Below are positions 11,543-22,599 of a stretch of 64,000 nucleotides of DNA, piece by piece. The position numbers and the translations under genes are program-made. Every line of letters begins with the position of its first letter. The first letter of the stretch is position 1. The stretch is from assembly GCF_000340215.1 (NCBI RefSeq), contig NW_006921533.1:6882500-6946499 (forward strand), in the 5' to 3' direction. The stretch comes from Pseudocercospora fijiensis CIRAD86. Lineage: Eukaryota > Ascomycota > Dothideomycetes > Mycosphaerellales > Mycosphaerellaceae. The notes beneath the pieces were generated by a model. The model made no database searches. It worked only from the letters and a program-made list of their open reading frames with translations, and was not told the DNA's origin.

Positions 11543-11649
11543 CTGCCAACTGCCAACTACTGCCAATTGCCAACTGCCATCTGCCATCTGCCATCTGCCA
11601 TCTGCTCCCGCCCACGCGCACGCCCACGCGCACGCTCACGCCCACGCCT
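11543..11649. repeat. Simple-sequence run (CCAACTG/CCATCTG then CCCACGCG units)
   Basis: A run of related heptamers (ccaactg, then ccatctg about four times) passes into cccacgcgcacg repeats. It lies inside the divergent promoter and causes the repetitive short frames there. Confidence 0.85.
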
Positions 11650-12034
11650 AGCCTCACGCTGCACTAGGATTCCATAGCGCGTCTAACTGCCGCATTGGAG
11701 CCGGGGATTGGTTGCAGGCGCCAACGTGCGTGAGCGAGTGTGCGAGACGCCGATCATGAGTATTCTACGGTACAGTATCGCTGCCGCTATCGGAAACAAA
11801 CAGGCGGGGCGGTGGTGGAGTGGAGCCAAGCCATCGTGCTGCAACTGCAACTTCACCCTGCGCCTGCCCAGCACGTACCTTGGCCTACAACTCTACTACC
11901 TGCTGCTGCTGCTGCCGCTGCACTAGTCGCGCAACAGCCCCGTTGCGGGTACGTTGGGGGCAGCAGCATCCTGGCAAGAGCTATTCATCCTGTCCTCGTT
12001 ATTATTCATACCACTCATATCCGTCATAATAGCC

Positions 12035-14460
12035 ATGGAGAGCCCCCAATCTTCAACCTTCCTCCACCACTCCTACCCTCCGCCGCCATCTCCCTCTACC
12101 TCCATGCCCCCGCCACCAATGCCTTCATTCACCTCTCACACCAACGGCCACACCAGCCCCACTGCTGACACCCACACCCACCCGCAGACCCAACCCGACG
12201 TCACTGACAGGGCGCGAGCCTACAAGTCGCGCAATAAGAGACCCTGTGATTTCTGTCGTTACAAGAAAGCCGCGTGCCACTTGGAAAGCACGCCGCCATG
12301 CGAGCTCTGCATAAGATACAACAAGGAATGTACTTTTGTCGAGTCTCCAGCCAAGAGACGCAGGCCGAATGAGCAAGCAGGCAAGAACGGCGATACCATC
12401 TTCAAGCATTCTTCCAATGCCAGCATTGATCGTGGCCCACATTTCGCCAATGGAGCTCTGCCGAGCTTGGACATACAGCATGACTTTCTGCCGTGGGAGA
12501 ATGGCATCAATCCGTTCCAAATGGCTGGAATCCCCACCATGAGCAGCAGTAGTAGCATGGGCCCAACTTTTGCTTTCGATCCCGCACTGTATGAGACAGA
12601 ACCCATCAATTTCGACCCCTTTGAACCCATGTCTGCTTCAACGACCACCAACAACTCGAGCGATCACAAGTTCCCCAACCACAATCACCGTCACAGCGCA
12701 TCCATGGACACGGATTCACCGCTGTCTCAGTCGGCAGCCCTGCCTGTGAATCTGCACCTTCCTTTCGACTCGACAACTGGTGAGCCTTCTCTAGATCGCC
12801 AAAACTCTAGCAATGCCCAGATCATTGGCATAAGTGGCGAGAGCGACCCATATCTACTTTCGAGATATCGATATGATGAATACAACGAAGCCTCATTCCA
12901 GTCCGTGCGAATGCGCAAAATGAACGGTGGGCCGGTAGACAACGACAGCAGTGTTCCCACCTTCTTCCAAATTCAACACAATGCGCTTGCTGCAAAAGCT
13001 CAGCCACAGGACAAGTCGGACACGAACGAGAAGTGGCGCAGAGAGCTCACAGAGCTCGTGGATGACGAGACAGGCAGAAGACTGATTCAGCTGTTCTACA
13101 AGTATGTTCAACCATACTTCCCAGTACTCAGCCGCGAAGGGAGTGAAAGAGATGCTATGGGAGTGCGCGAGCCACGTGAGGTTTCCCCCTGCGTCCTGGC
13201 AGCCATATACGGACACGCTTTACCGTTCTGCGCATGGGACGAAAAGCTATGCGTTGAGGTTTATACGCCACCTTCGGCAGATGTCTTGTTCAAAATTGCG
13301 TGGCTCTCCTGTCAACCATGGCTGCACACCCCAAATATCGCGGTGCTGCAGACGCTTCTTCTGCTTGTTCAGCGACGCCCGACGAACCGACATGTTAGTG
13401 ATACCCCTTTCAAATGGGTCATCATGACCACGGCGGTCTCGATTGCACAGGCTCTAGGCATCAATCGCGATCCTACCGACTGGCCGCTTCCTTCATGGGA
13501 GATTAAGCTGAGAAAGCGATTGGCGTGGGCTGTGTACATCCAAGACAAATGGCTAGCATTGAACTTCGGACGAAGCAGTCACATTAATCCTGACGATTGG
13601 GACGTGCCCGCTCTCACCGAAGACGACTTTCCAGAAGCAGACCGCAAATTTGACGACGGTCAAAGAACGGACTTCGGCTGCACGCACTTCATCAAACTCT
13701 GCGAACTGACCATCATCGTCGACGACATTCTGCGCGATCTGTTTACCATCAAAGCCACGCGCCAGCTCCATACCAGCCTTGAATCAACTCTCGAAGTTGC
13801 AAAACCCCTCCGAATCCGCCTAACAGAATGGCACCAAGCCCTTCCCGTCGGCCTTCTACCATGCCAACCAGGCGCCAGCGCAGCATCGGTCGGCTCACCA
13901 GACAGCACGAGAAGACGATCCGTGCAACTCGAACTTGACGGCAACGGCTCTCTGCAACTAGCATACATCACGGCGAAAATCGAGCTCTTCCGAGCCATGC
14001 TCCGACCCCGAGTCACAGACGCCAACGCAGCAGCTGTAACAGCCCTCCGAACAGGTGCCTTGGCAGTCGCAAAAGAAATCTCAGAATTCCTCGACACCCT
14101 CAACGCTCGAGAACTCGAAGCTTTTTGGGCAAGCTGTAAGTTTCTCATTTTCGGAGAGCAATGAATGAATGCATTTACACTAACAATTCCCTCCTAATAG
14201 ATGCCCGCACCAATTTCACCATTGCCTCTAGCTTCATGTTATTATTATTCATCACTTCGCCCACACTTGTCGATGCCAAGGAATGTTTGCAGTTGCTCAA
14301 TTCTTGGAGAAGTTTTTTGCGGATTAAGAGTCGGAGTTGTGATTTGTTGAATTTGGCGCTGCTCAGATTGGATGGGGTTTTTGTCGCGGGCATGGATCGG
14401 TTGATTGAATTGAGTCCTGCGGCGCTGCAGGCTTGGGTGGAGAGTGGGCAGTCGAAGTAG
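12035..14460 (+). CDS. Zn2Cys6 fungal transcription factor
   Basis: Exons 12035-14135 and 14201-14460 give 786 residues. The 65-bp intron 14136-14200 has a GTAAGT donor, an ACTAAC branch site and a TAG acceptor, and splicing joins ...WAS to YARTNFTIASSF. The binuclear zinc cluster is C71-X2-C-X6-C-X7-C-X2-C-X6-C99, followed by the basic stretch SPAKRRRP. The N-terminus is Pro/Ser-rich. A fungal-specific middle homology domain spans roughly residues 310-620 (LFYKYVQPYFPVLSR, RLAWAVYIQDKWLALNFGR, DWDVPALTEDDFP). The overall look recalls the nitrogen regulators Dal81/TamA, but that assignment is tentative. I chose the ATG at 12035 over one 27 codons upstream because the upstream extension is hydrophobic and not typical. 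It lies between the carbamoylase-racemase and permease genes, so it may be their pathway regulator. Predicted nuclear. Confidence 0.88.
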
Positions 14461-14938
14461 GGGAGAAGTTTGAGGTGATGGGAGGGAGGAGGGTTGGGAT
14501 GTGTTTTTTTTTAATCTTTATACCCATGTGCGCGCGAGTGATTGATTTATTGATTTATAGAGAGATTGTGTATAGAGGCTGTAGATATTTGCAGTGAGAA
14601 CTTTTCAGAATTTTGTACGAAAGCTTTCGCCAGTTCATTATTGCCTGACGGTGCTTGGTATCAATGATCGGGAGAGGCGAGGAGCGATATTAGTTCGGCT
14701 GGTACGGCTATAAACTATGTACGTAATCGGGAGAGGAGAGGAGAGGAGAGGAGAGGAGTGATATTAGCTTCTGTGTTCTAGATGGAAAAAAAACTCTCTC
14801 CATATGCTATAGTTTAATTTGTTGTTGTTTTCGATATCAAGGCAAGACATCTAAATCAGCACGGTCCGTTTCAGTAGTCCTCAGAAAACGACAGTCGTGT
14901 CTCGACACTAGAAAAAAAAACTACTGGGTAAGTACTTC
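14461..14938. other. Convergent intergenic region with GAGAG microsatellite
   Basis: This is the region between the 3' ends of the regulator and the permease. A (GAGAG)n run lies at 14731-14757. A diverged local duplication of the phrase (a/g)atcgggagagg...gatattag lies near 14665-14695 and 14726-14767. No gene seen; terminators are probably here but are not recognisable by sequence. Confidence 0.7.
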
Positions 14939-17360
14939 TCACTCCCTAAGCACCGTGATCTTATCTTCATGCGTTCCATCCACACCTCCACAAGGACAAC
15001 TTTCCGACTTGGACTTCTCGCTCACAGCTTCTCCAACGATGACATCGTCTTTCGAAACTTCTCCATCCATGACTCCGGCCTCGGAGAATTTTCCTTGCGT
15101 GGGAATGTCTTGGCGGTAAGCTGTGGGGAGAATGAGTTGGTCTTCGTCGTGGTGATTTGTGCCTTCTCCGAGTCCTGGTGGTGGGAAGAAGTGGTTTAGG
15201 AAGTAGTAGATGAGTGAGGAGAGGATGTAGCCTGTGACTGTGATTAGTGTTGGGCCATCCCGCGTGTGAAAATTTTGGCTTACCAGTGATGAACCCGAGA
15301 CGGGCGAGTTTCATCCAAGCGTTGGGAGATTTGTCGAGGTCCATTACGCCCACTGTGATGGGGATTAGTGCTGTGTCGACGAGGACCTGTTTTGAGACTT
15401 ACTAATATATCCAGGCATGGCAGGCCAAACGGCCAAGAAGAATGCGGCGAATGCTCGTGGATTGATTCCTCGCCAGTACCAGTAGATCGAGTCGCTGTTA
15501 CCACGATACAGATCGTCCACTGAATGAAATGTCAGCTCATAGTATGCTGCAATCGAGTCTGTGTGCTCTTACTCTTCAACAGCCTCTTTCGCACAATCCA
15601 AAAATCGGTGACGAGAATTCCCGCGCATGGTCCATAGAAGATTCCAAACCTGTGTACATCTGGTGAGCTCATGGAAACATGGTGACTTATTTCCAGATCC
15701 AACATACCCATTGAGAACAGCAATGAAAGTCTTTGCGTTGACTGTGAGATTCCACGGGTTGGTGGCGATGCCCAAGGCCGCAATGATGTATGCACTTTTC
15801 GGAAATTAGTAAACTTCCATCGTTTCAGAACAAGGTAGAACGCACCCTCTTCGAATATTGAGCCATCTCGGAGCCCAAGCTTGCATGTCCATTCCGGTAG
15901 CTGTGCTGTTGAGGATCACATTGACACAGATTTGTGCCCAGGCGCACACTGCAGATGCGAAGAAGCTATGAGGCTTAGCATTACTGATGCTATTGAGATC
16001 CAGTGAAGCACTTACACGCCTGCTCGCGCCGATGCGGAATTGTTGTGGTATGCTTGGACTTTTCGCAAGAGGAGATATGGTTGCCAATACGCGCCTCCTA
16101 AAGTCTGGCTTGCAGCAGAGGTTGCGACGATGCCGATAGCGACTAACATGAGATCAGCATCAAATTGCCTCTAAATAGAACGTCGTGAACAAAACACCTA
16201 CAGATGGTGTAGATCATGATGGTCAGAGCAATGGCTTGCACTGTCATTGATCTTTTGTTGTCGATCTTGGCCAATCTGCACCAGTTTGCTTGAGCCAAGC
16301 ATACAGTTCCCATATTGCCAAGTACTGCTGTGGCACCGTAGATGACTGCCCATGCTGTGTAGAAGTTCAGAACCATTACCATCACGAGCGCCGCTTGAGC
16401 ACTTACGAACAGAGTGGGCCAAGACCGGCGAGGCAGTCTTGTAATCATGAGCAAAGTACGGTCCAGCAGTGCCTCCTGCATGATGGACTGCCCAGATGAG
16501 GATGCCAAATACGGTCATAGTAAAGCCCGCGAAGGAAATGAGAAACGGCTTGTCCAGCTTCTCTGGTGGTAGCCAGATAACGAACATATCTGGTCAACAT
16601 GTCAGCATACTCTTCACTAGGACGAGGTTTAAAGCTCACTTACAAATGACGTTGTAGATGATGAATCCAATGAAGTCCTTCAGCTCCATAGTCCCACCAG
16701 CTAGCGGATGAGACCAGTTTGCCCACTTCACCGACCAGGTACCAATGCACGTCGAGATGGCTTGCGCTCCCCACCAAGATTCGATGCCATTCCAGACAAT
16801 TCCTGGTATCGTTCGGATGAGCACTGGAAAGTAGGTTCCCTTCATGCCCCAGGGTGATCTTGCAGCCACATTGTAGACGATATGGTGGCTGCCACCAACC
16901 CACTGTGTATTACTTCAGTAAGGCGTCCGGTAAGTTGCATACTATCGTCGGAACCTACGCCACAGACGACACATAGTGCTGCCAATGCAAGCGGAGAGAA
17001 GATCCCAGCTGCGAGTGCCTGCTTTCCGCTCAGACCAAAAGCGATCAATGCCGACCCGGTGGAATAGTTGTAGATGGCGAAACCTTTGACCCATTAGTAA
17101 GCCCTTTCTCACTCCGCTGCCTTTCACCTACTTCCGGTCGACCAGAACGATACGAAATCCCAGGCGCCCCAAGTTCGTCTCTCTCTGGTCACTGGAACGA
17201 GATCTGTACTCATTAGTAAATGCTCGTTGGGAAACTCGTACGACGTTCTACCTGGCGATGTGTAACGGTCGATCTTATAGGCGCCGGTCTCGGGTTGCGC
17301 AACTTCGAACCTCTTCAACCGCTGCCGCAGCGTCGCCATTCCACTGGGTCTTGGCTCCAT
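14939..17360 (-). CDS. NCS1-family permease (fungal Fur type; hydantoin/allantoin/uracil class)
   Basis: I reconstruct 13 exons and 12 introns of 46-59 bp, all GT-AG and phase-consistent, giving 598 residues. Introns: 17204-17251, 17084-17131, 16903-16958, 16590-16643, 16355-16406, 16143-16201, 15966-16015, 15795-15845, 15650-15707, 15520-15572, 15353-15402 and 15238-15283. The N-terminus carries the NCS1 lead-in LVPVTRERRTWGAWDFVSFW, then FAIYNYSTGSALIAFGLS, WNGIESWWGAQAI, GFIIYNVI, LGIATNPWNLTVNAKTF and GPCAGILVTDFWIVRKRLL. About 12 membrane segments are expected for the family. The C-terminal tail is acidic and cytosolic. Fungal Fur proteins import allantoin, uracil or uric acid, and the bacterial homologue Mhp1 imports hydantoins. 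The neighbouring carbamoylase-racemase fusion argues for a hydantoin or carbamoyl-amino-acid substrate, which is inference. Confidence 0.9.
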
Positions 17361-18725
17361 TGTTGTTCAGTACAACGTGATCGGAGAGTCTCTCCCTCTA
17401 TAACGTGTGACCGGCGGTGCTCGGACAGATATACATTGTTCAGATAGCAGAGGCGCGGCAGGCTGGATACAAGATGTGGGTAATGCCGGACGGGCTGCAC
17501 ACTCGTGAGGGCAGCGATAAGCTGAGCTGAGCAAACGGCACTTGAAGAGGTGAAGGTCGACTGAGGGAACAGCAAGGAGTATATTTTAATTCCGGACAGC
17601 CACATGGTCCGCGCATGTCGCTCGCATGCTCGCGTGGTGGAGAAGGTTCATACCTAACCACATGCTGCTATTTTCTACCCGCTCGCGCGACGACCTTGCA
17701 AGAGTGGGAGCCCACTGTTGGCTGTAGTCGATATACACTTCCGCGAAGCAGATATCCTTGCCCGCCGCAGGCAAATATCCCCGGGCCGAAGGCGGTTCCG
17801 TATGTGTGTAGATACCAACGCGTGTGGCCAAGGGCTGCGTCGTATCGGCCATACAGGACTTTCCTAGGACCGCACCATGGTAGATACATAGAATCGATAT
17901 GGAACTTTGTTCGGCTTCTGGATTGCCTATTGCAGCAAAAAGCTACCCATGTTGATCGCTCCGCATTCAAGCGCCTGGTGTCGTTTCAGCGTGTACACTG
18001 TGGAGCAGAATATTGCCGCGGTAGCTCTAGGCTGCATCATCCGTAAGGAGCGCGTAATGTATTGCTCGAGTATCGCAGTTGATGCGCTCTCTCGGTGGAC
18101 TCTCGGTGTAATGGGCTTGGTTGTGGGTCGGGCAGGAACTGAAGAGACTGAACGAGACTCATTCATGACATCTCCAACCGTGCTTGAGAAATCCAACATC
18201 ATGATGTCCCTTCTGCTTTCCTGCTGACTCGGATCCAGCTCGCAATTGCGTCGTGAGGGCTGCCAATGAGCTTTTAGTTGGTTCAATAATCAGGCGAGGA
18301 GACTGTTCAGACCGAGCCCGATGGATGCTGTCCAGTTTCCAGATGAAATCAGCACGAGAGTCACACGCGGCCTGCCACTAGCTGATCATGTCCGTTCGCC
18401 AATGATATACGCATAGCAGGGCTGTACATGGCCATATTGAAGACCGCTGAAGTCGTGGTGAGATCACTGCAACGTCGGTAGCGGCGTGGACCATGGGGCG
18501 AGTATTTAAGGCTTCGACGCTCACACGGTCGACATTGTGTGAGTCTGAGAGCAGGTCTCGCGATTGCGAGGCTGCCTTCTCGAGGGAAGTTGCTGCCTTG
18601 ATGATGTCCACTTCGGAGGAGAGAGCTCCGGGGGTGATCCTTCCGATCCTCCTTCATTTTCAACGCGACGCACGCGGTTGCCCTCAGTGATACCACCTCC
18701 GCCGCTCTCAGAGCTCGTTCCCACC
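17361..18725. other. Intergenic region, permease promoter; no convincing gene
   Basis: The stretch contains overlapping short frames on both strands without domains, splice-linked partners or consistent codon use. The permease promoter lies at its left end, with a GATAAG site at 17516-17521. Confidence 0.55.
17516..17521 (+). promoter_or_regulatory. GATAAG site upstream of the NCS1 permease
   Basis: CGATAAG (HGATAR) lies about 155 bp upstream of the permease ATG at 17360. It matches the motif class found in the divergent promoter of the same cluster. Single motif match. Confidence 0.4.
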
Positions 18726-19171
18726 ATGACAACCGTCACGTCAGAACTAGAAAGGCTAGCCAGCCACGACTCGAATGCGCCAACGCTCGCGACTATTCTC
18801 ACAAAGGCGGATCGGGTCGCGACTTCGCATCGCATGTCTCGCCGGACTTCGTGGCCACCGTCGATAACTACGCCGACTTCGAGCTTACTTGGGATCAGCT
18901 GAGCGGAATGTGGAAGCTCATGCATGACTTAGGCCCAACCGATTCCTGTTTCTTCAATGTAAAGAGCATATCCTCGGATGTAGACGATGAACTCGGCCGA
19001 GCTGCTGTATACGTTGAGATAGCTGCTTCACACGCAAGAGGTGCTGATGGAAAGCACGTAACGATGCATGCTATTTGAGAGCTGAAGTGGGGAAGAGATT
19101 AGTACGAGTGGTGGTGGTATCATCCATTTCAGGCCATGATGGGAATGCTTGGTGACAGCGGGACAGATTGA
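18726..19171 (+). pseudogene. NTF2/SnoaL-like small protein, apparently disrupted
   Basis: A start-like segment (MTTVTSELERLASHDSNAPT...LTKADR) opens at 18726. A second frame takes over near 18810-18830 with SHVSPDFVATVDNYADFELTWDQLSGMWK, FFNVKSISSDVDDELGRAAVYVEI and VTMHAI. In that same second frame a TGA at 19076-19078 and a TAG at 19100-19102 interrupt further protein-like sequence: ELKWGRD, then YEWWWYHPFQAMMGMLGDSGTD and a final stop at 19169-19171. The pattern resembles fungal SnoaL/NTF2-like proteins of about 140-150 residues. One frameshift plus two in-frame stops, with no plausible intron to remove them, suggest a decayed copy. Family assignment is from general resemblance. Confidence 0.5.
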
Positions 19172-19485
19172 AGACGCCATAGTCGGCCTCACGAATACCA
19201 TATTGGAATTCTTGCAGTATTGAACTGCGGCTTTCGCCAGGTCGTTGCTCATTACTCATCGCAGATCCCCAGCACCATTTAGACAAACTCCCGACATTAC
19301 CCAAGAATCGGACTGCTCAATCTGGGTTTCTTCTGCCTCCGTAGACCAGATGCCTTGCATGTCGTAACCACTGAGAGTCAAACAAATTCCAAGTCGTTTC
19401 CAATACATTCAGAGCATTACAATGAAATCGCCCTCCTAGGTCGCCAGATTCTTCACAAAACGCCAACGCCAACGCCAACGCAAAC
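19172..19485. other. Convergent intergenic region
   Basis: Spacer between the NTF2-like pseudogene and the PHD-finger gene. It contains a short AACGCC simple repeat near 19460-19480; otherwise nothing recognised. Confidence 0.6.
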
Positions 19486-20364
19486 TCATTCTTCCTCTTC
19501 GATGATCTCCCGGAAGGCAACCTCTTCGCAGCATGGGCAGGTGAAAGAAGCCTCATCGTAATTCGTGGCTTCAAGATGCTCCATGCCCACACAACGTACG
19601 TGGTAAGAGCCATCGCAGACATCGCAGGTGATCATGGGGCCGTGTGCTGGGTGATGGGAGCGGCCGCAGAGACAGTAAGCGTCACGCCAGACCACTGTGT
19701 CGTTGGATGTTGCGGAGCCGTCGTCGGTCATGCTCGACCAGAGGCTTGTGGCAGCACTTGCACCCGAGCTTGTGCTTGCGGAAAGACGATTGATGCTAGT
19801 GTGGTGGCTTTCGCTGGCAGTATAGTGACTTCTGAGATCTTCCAAGGCATCTTTCCGATGAAGTGAGCTGGGGCTTGCTGGTCCGTTGCTGCCGATTGAG
19901 CTTAAGGTACCGCAAGAAGAGCAAGTGTCAAAAGAGCTAACCGAAGATAGTGATAGACGGCGCGTGATGCGATCGACATTTTCCATGTCCAGCATAATGG
20001 CCTTGGTCTTGGTAATCGCATTCTCAAGCCAGTCTTCCTTGCTCACTTCAATTGACACCGTCGGGGAAGAGCTCGATACATGGTCTTCCGAGGGCGAAAA
20101 GGCACGCACGCGGCGAAGTCGAGGTAGCGCATGAGGACTGGTATTGGCGGACTTCTTGGCCAGCTCCGCAAGCAGTTGGTGCTGCTTTGCCTGTCGGGAG
20201 GTTGAGCGCAAGCGTCGCTTTGGAACAGCGTATGCGTTTGGATCCTGCGAGTCTGCGAATTGCCCGTTGCGGCGGATGGCAGTGGCGAAAGACTGGCCAA
20301 AGCCTGGAGTATCAAGGCGTGGTGCAGTGTCCATGGTGTCTAGCGTCAACGTAGCAATGGGCAT
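19486..20364 (-). CDS. PHD-finger protein
   Basis: A single exon gives 292 residues from the ATG at 20364 (MPIATLTLDTMDTAPRL). Residues 1-220 are Ser/Thr- and basic-rich, with no other domain seen. The C-terminus, from about residue 231, is a PHD-type zinc finger: CLCGRSHHPAHGPMITCDVC, then YHVRCVGMEHL and FTCPCCEE, fitting C4HC3 spacing. An acidic tail (REIIEEEE) ends the protein. PHD fingers read histone tails, so a nuclear chromatin role is likely. The open frame extends slightly upstream without an ATG, so an extra 5' exon cannot be excluded. The next gene is transcribed divergently from a 0.5-kb promoter. Confidence 0.82.
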   Translation of the reverse strand: MPIATLTLDTMDTAPRLDTPGFGQSFATAIRRNGQFADSQDPNAYAVPKRRLRSTSRQAKQHQLLAELAKKSANTSPHALPRLRRVRAFSPSEDHVSSSSPTVSIEVSKEDWLENAITKTKAIMLDMENVDRITRRLSLSSVSSFDTCSSCGTLSSIGSNGPASPSSLHRKDALEDLRSHYTASESHHTSINRLSASTSSGASAATSLWSSMTDDGSATSNDTVVWRDAYCLCGRSHHPAHGPMITCDVCDGSYHVRCVGMEHLEATNYDEASFTCPCCEEVAFREIIEEEE

Positions 20365-20898
20365 GTCTCTGCCGGGTCCAGATATCAATCGCTGGGTGTC
20401 AGCAGCACGCGGCGCTGCTCGAGGGTTCGCGCTGCTGCGAAAGACAGCTTCGAAGCGAGCTTTTTGGAAGAAGAGAAAAGTGGAGCATTGCGGTCCGAAG
20501 TGAGGGAACTCGGACCAGCTACTGTGTGCGAGAAGTGCATATGAGTGTCAAAGCTCACTCGAGCTGGAATGGCGCACATGCAAAGTGGTTGATGGCATCT
20601 GATCTTCGCTACTCATCCTGCTTGGCTCTGCTCTCACTCTTATGGTGCACTGCACCGCCACAGCACACGTATGCTAGACGTTGTGGGTGAAGTGAAGCTC
20701 ACTTTCAACGGCTGCTGCTCGTGCCTTCCACTTTCAAAACCTCACCGGCGCTTTGGCCACACGAAAACAACAACAAACATCACACGGAGCGTCGCTCGCT
20801 TTCTCCTAACTTCACCACCAAGCACACACTTCTTTACCTCAGCCATCGTCTTCTGTCTCTTTCTGGCATACCAGCATAGCAACACCACCGCTATCACC
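20365..20898. promoter_or_regulatory. Divergent promoter between PHD-finger and Arb2-domain genes
   Basis: A 0.53-kb spacer. It holds pyrimidine-rich and CA-rich stretches before the + strand ATG at 20899 (context ATCACCATG), typical of fungal leaders. No specific operator recognised. Confidence 0.5.
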
Positions 20899-22477
20899 AT
20901 GTTCCGCGCTGAGCGCCCGCCACCAGAGCCCGAGTATGAGGCCGACTTGGAGAAGCTGGGGTTCCGTCTTAATGAGAAGTACCAATTCGTGAATGCCAGT
21001 GGACCTCTATTCGCTGCAACGTCAATCACTAACATTCTCACAGGTCGAAACTGGTGCTGTCTTCGACTACTACCATACCGACAACGATCGGGCCAATGAG
21101 CTTCGCAAGGAGGCGTTCCACACTGCCGCCCGTGCCAAAATCGCCGAGGTCTTGAGCGAGCGACATGGCATCCAGGAGCTATATCTCACTGGTGGCACAT
21201 ACCACCATGAGCGCCCACAGGAGCCTCACGTGAGCATTCTTTGCACAAAGGTAAGCGAGTTAAAGAAGAAACACGACATTGTCGTGGTCATCGGCGAGGC
21301 GAAGGAGGATCCGGGTATTTGGGGTTGGCGCGTTGCTGGAAAGGAGGGCGGAATTGAGTCGGGCAGTGTGGTTGGACTTGCAGCACGGCTGCAGTCGTTT
21401 GGTCAGTGCATGAGGGACGATGATTTTGAGGACGAACGCGAGGAGCCGGAGGTACGCGCGAACCAAGTTGGCGAAGACTGTGAGAGGGTAAGTCGCTCTC
21501 CTTGTACGACATGTGATGCTGCTAATGACCATGTGCAGGACCCCACGCCAGGCCTTATCGTCTTGAATCCAGGTCAGCTCGTCTATTCTCACGACATGAA
21601 CAAGAACATGACGCTCACATCTTGGTCGAATCGCCGTCGTGCACACGCTCTCAGCGACCCATACGCCATCGACAAAGTACACAACCGCGTCAAGAGTAAC
21701 TCTTGCCTCCCTTGCTTGCTTGGGTCCTGTTGACTGACTTGCCCAACAGGCCATCAAGATCCAGAGACACATCTTCACACTTGCTTCGAACACGTCCTAC
21801 AGCAGATTATGCCTGACGGCGCCCGCCTCTACTGCATCATGATCGGAGACGGATCAACCCACGGTCTCCACGTCCTCGACCAAATCCTTTTGAATAAGAA
21901 TCCTACAGAGATCCGAGGTGGGAAGCTCGAGGCCGTGGTCCTCATTGAACCACAGCATGACGCCGGCGAGGTCACCGACAGGCCAGACAGCCCTCTAGGC
22001 CTCTTCTGCGGCCATTTCAAGGAGTTCTTGGCACGACAAGGTTGCTCTTGGGTCACCTCTGACACTGTCCCGAAGGGTGAGCGCGTCGCAATTCCAGTCG
22101 TCGGAGAGCAGCAGGTGGAGGAGCTTGCGGAGAACTTGGAGAAGACTGCTATTGAAGACAGCCACGACAGTGCCCAGGAGGACTCCGAGAGCGACGGCGG
22201 CGTTCCTGTCTCTGACTCCACGCCATCTGCATGGACCCTGCCACCGACGCCAACTCCCGTGGCTCCGACCAGCAACGACAATCACGAGTGGCTCACGGAA
22301 GAGCAGCCTGGCGAGCGCCCAACAGAGAAGCTGCTGGTGTCTTGTCCCACCTTCTCGGCCGGCCCCAACAGCACTGCTGCCCTGGAGGTCGTCTTCCCAG
22401 CAGTCCAAGATGAAGTCTATGACTTCATCTTCTACCAGATTCTCGGCGCTCGCGCCAAGCCACAGCCGCGACTCTGA
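20899..22477 (+). CDS. Arb2-domain protein
   Basis: Four exons (20899-20988, 21044-21487, 21539-21695, 21750-22477) give 472 residues. Introns are 55, 51 and 54 bp, with CTAAC, CTAAT and CTGAC branch-like signals. The N-terminal part (FRAERPPPEPEYEADLEKLGF, then VFDYYHTDNDRANELRKEAFH, LYLTGGTYHHERPQEPHV, DIVVVIGEAKEDPGIWGWRV, ESGSVVGLAARL, LIVLNPGQLVYSHD and GDGSTHGLHVLDQIL) matches the Arb2 fold. That fold is found in the fission-yeast Argonaute-chaperone subunit Arb2 and in HDAC-associated proteins. The region from about residue 330 is acidic and disordered (multiple Ser/Asp/Glu), followed by a short C-terminal block. A role in RNAi or heterochromatin complexes is possible but not shown here. 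Confidence 0.8.
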
Positions 22478-22599
22478 GTAGGAGCCGGGAGTGGAGGAGT
22501 GCGATGGATTTTGCGTCGTTGGAGAGAGATGTGCTGAGATGGAGATGAATGAGCCAAGAGAGCTCACTTGGGGGCTTTTGGCTCCCCTGCTTGTACTGT

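Larger units (their letters stand above)
10802..12034. promoter_or_regulatory. Shared divergent promoter region with GATA sites
   Basis: This 1.2-kb interval separates the start codons of the carbamoylase-racemase gene (-) and the Zn2Cys6 regulator (+). It contains several HGATAR motifs and a CCATCTG/CCCACGCG simple repeat. Short open frames on both strands show no domain and look like chance. Confidence 0.65.

Noticed and set aside
11954..12034. Upstream in-frame ATG extending the Zn2Cys6 protein by 27 residues
   Set aside because: The extension (MGAAASWQELFILSS...) is hydrophobic and unlike the N-termini of these factors; the next ATG at 12035 starts a typical Pro/Ser-rich lead.
15387..15402. 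16-bp GT-AG interval as an intron in the NCS1 permease
   Set aside because: Too short for a spliceosomal intron; the 50-bp interval 15353-15402 uses the same donor, contains a CTAAT branch-like site and keeps frame.
17615..18286. Overlapping ORFs of 100-143 codons on both strands
   Set aside because: No domain, no splice-consistent partners and mutual overlap on opposite strands; most likely chance frames in GC-balanced intergenic DNA.
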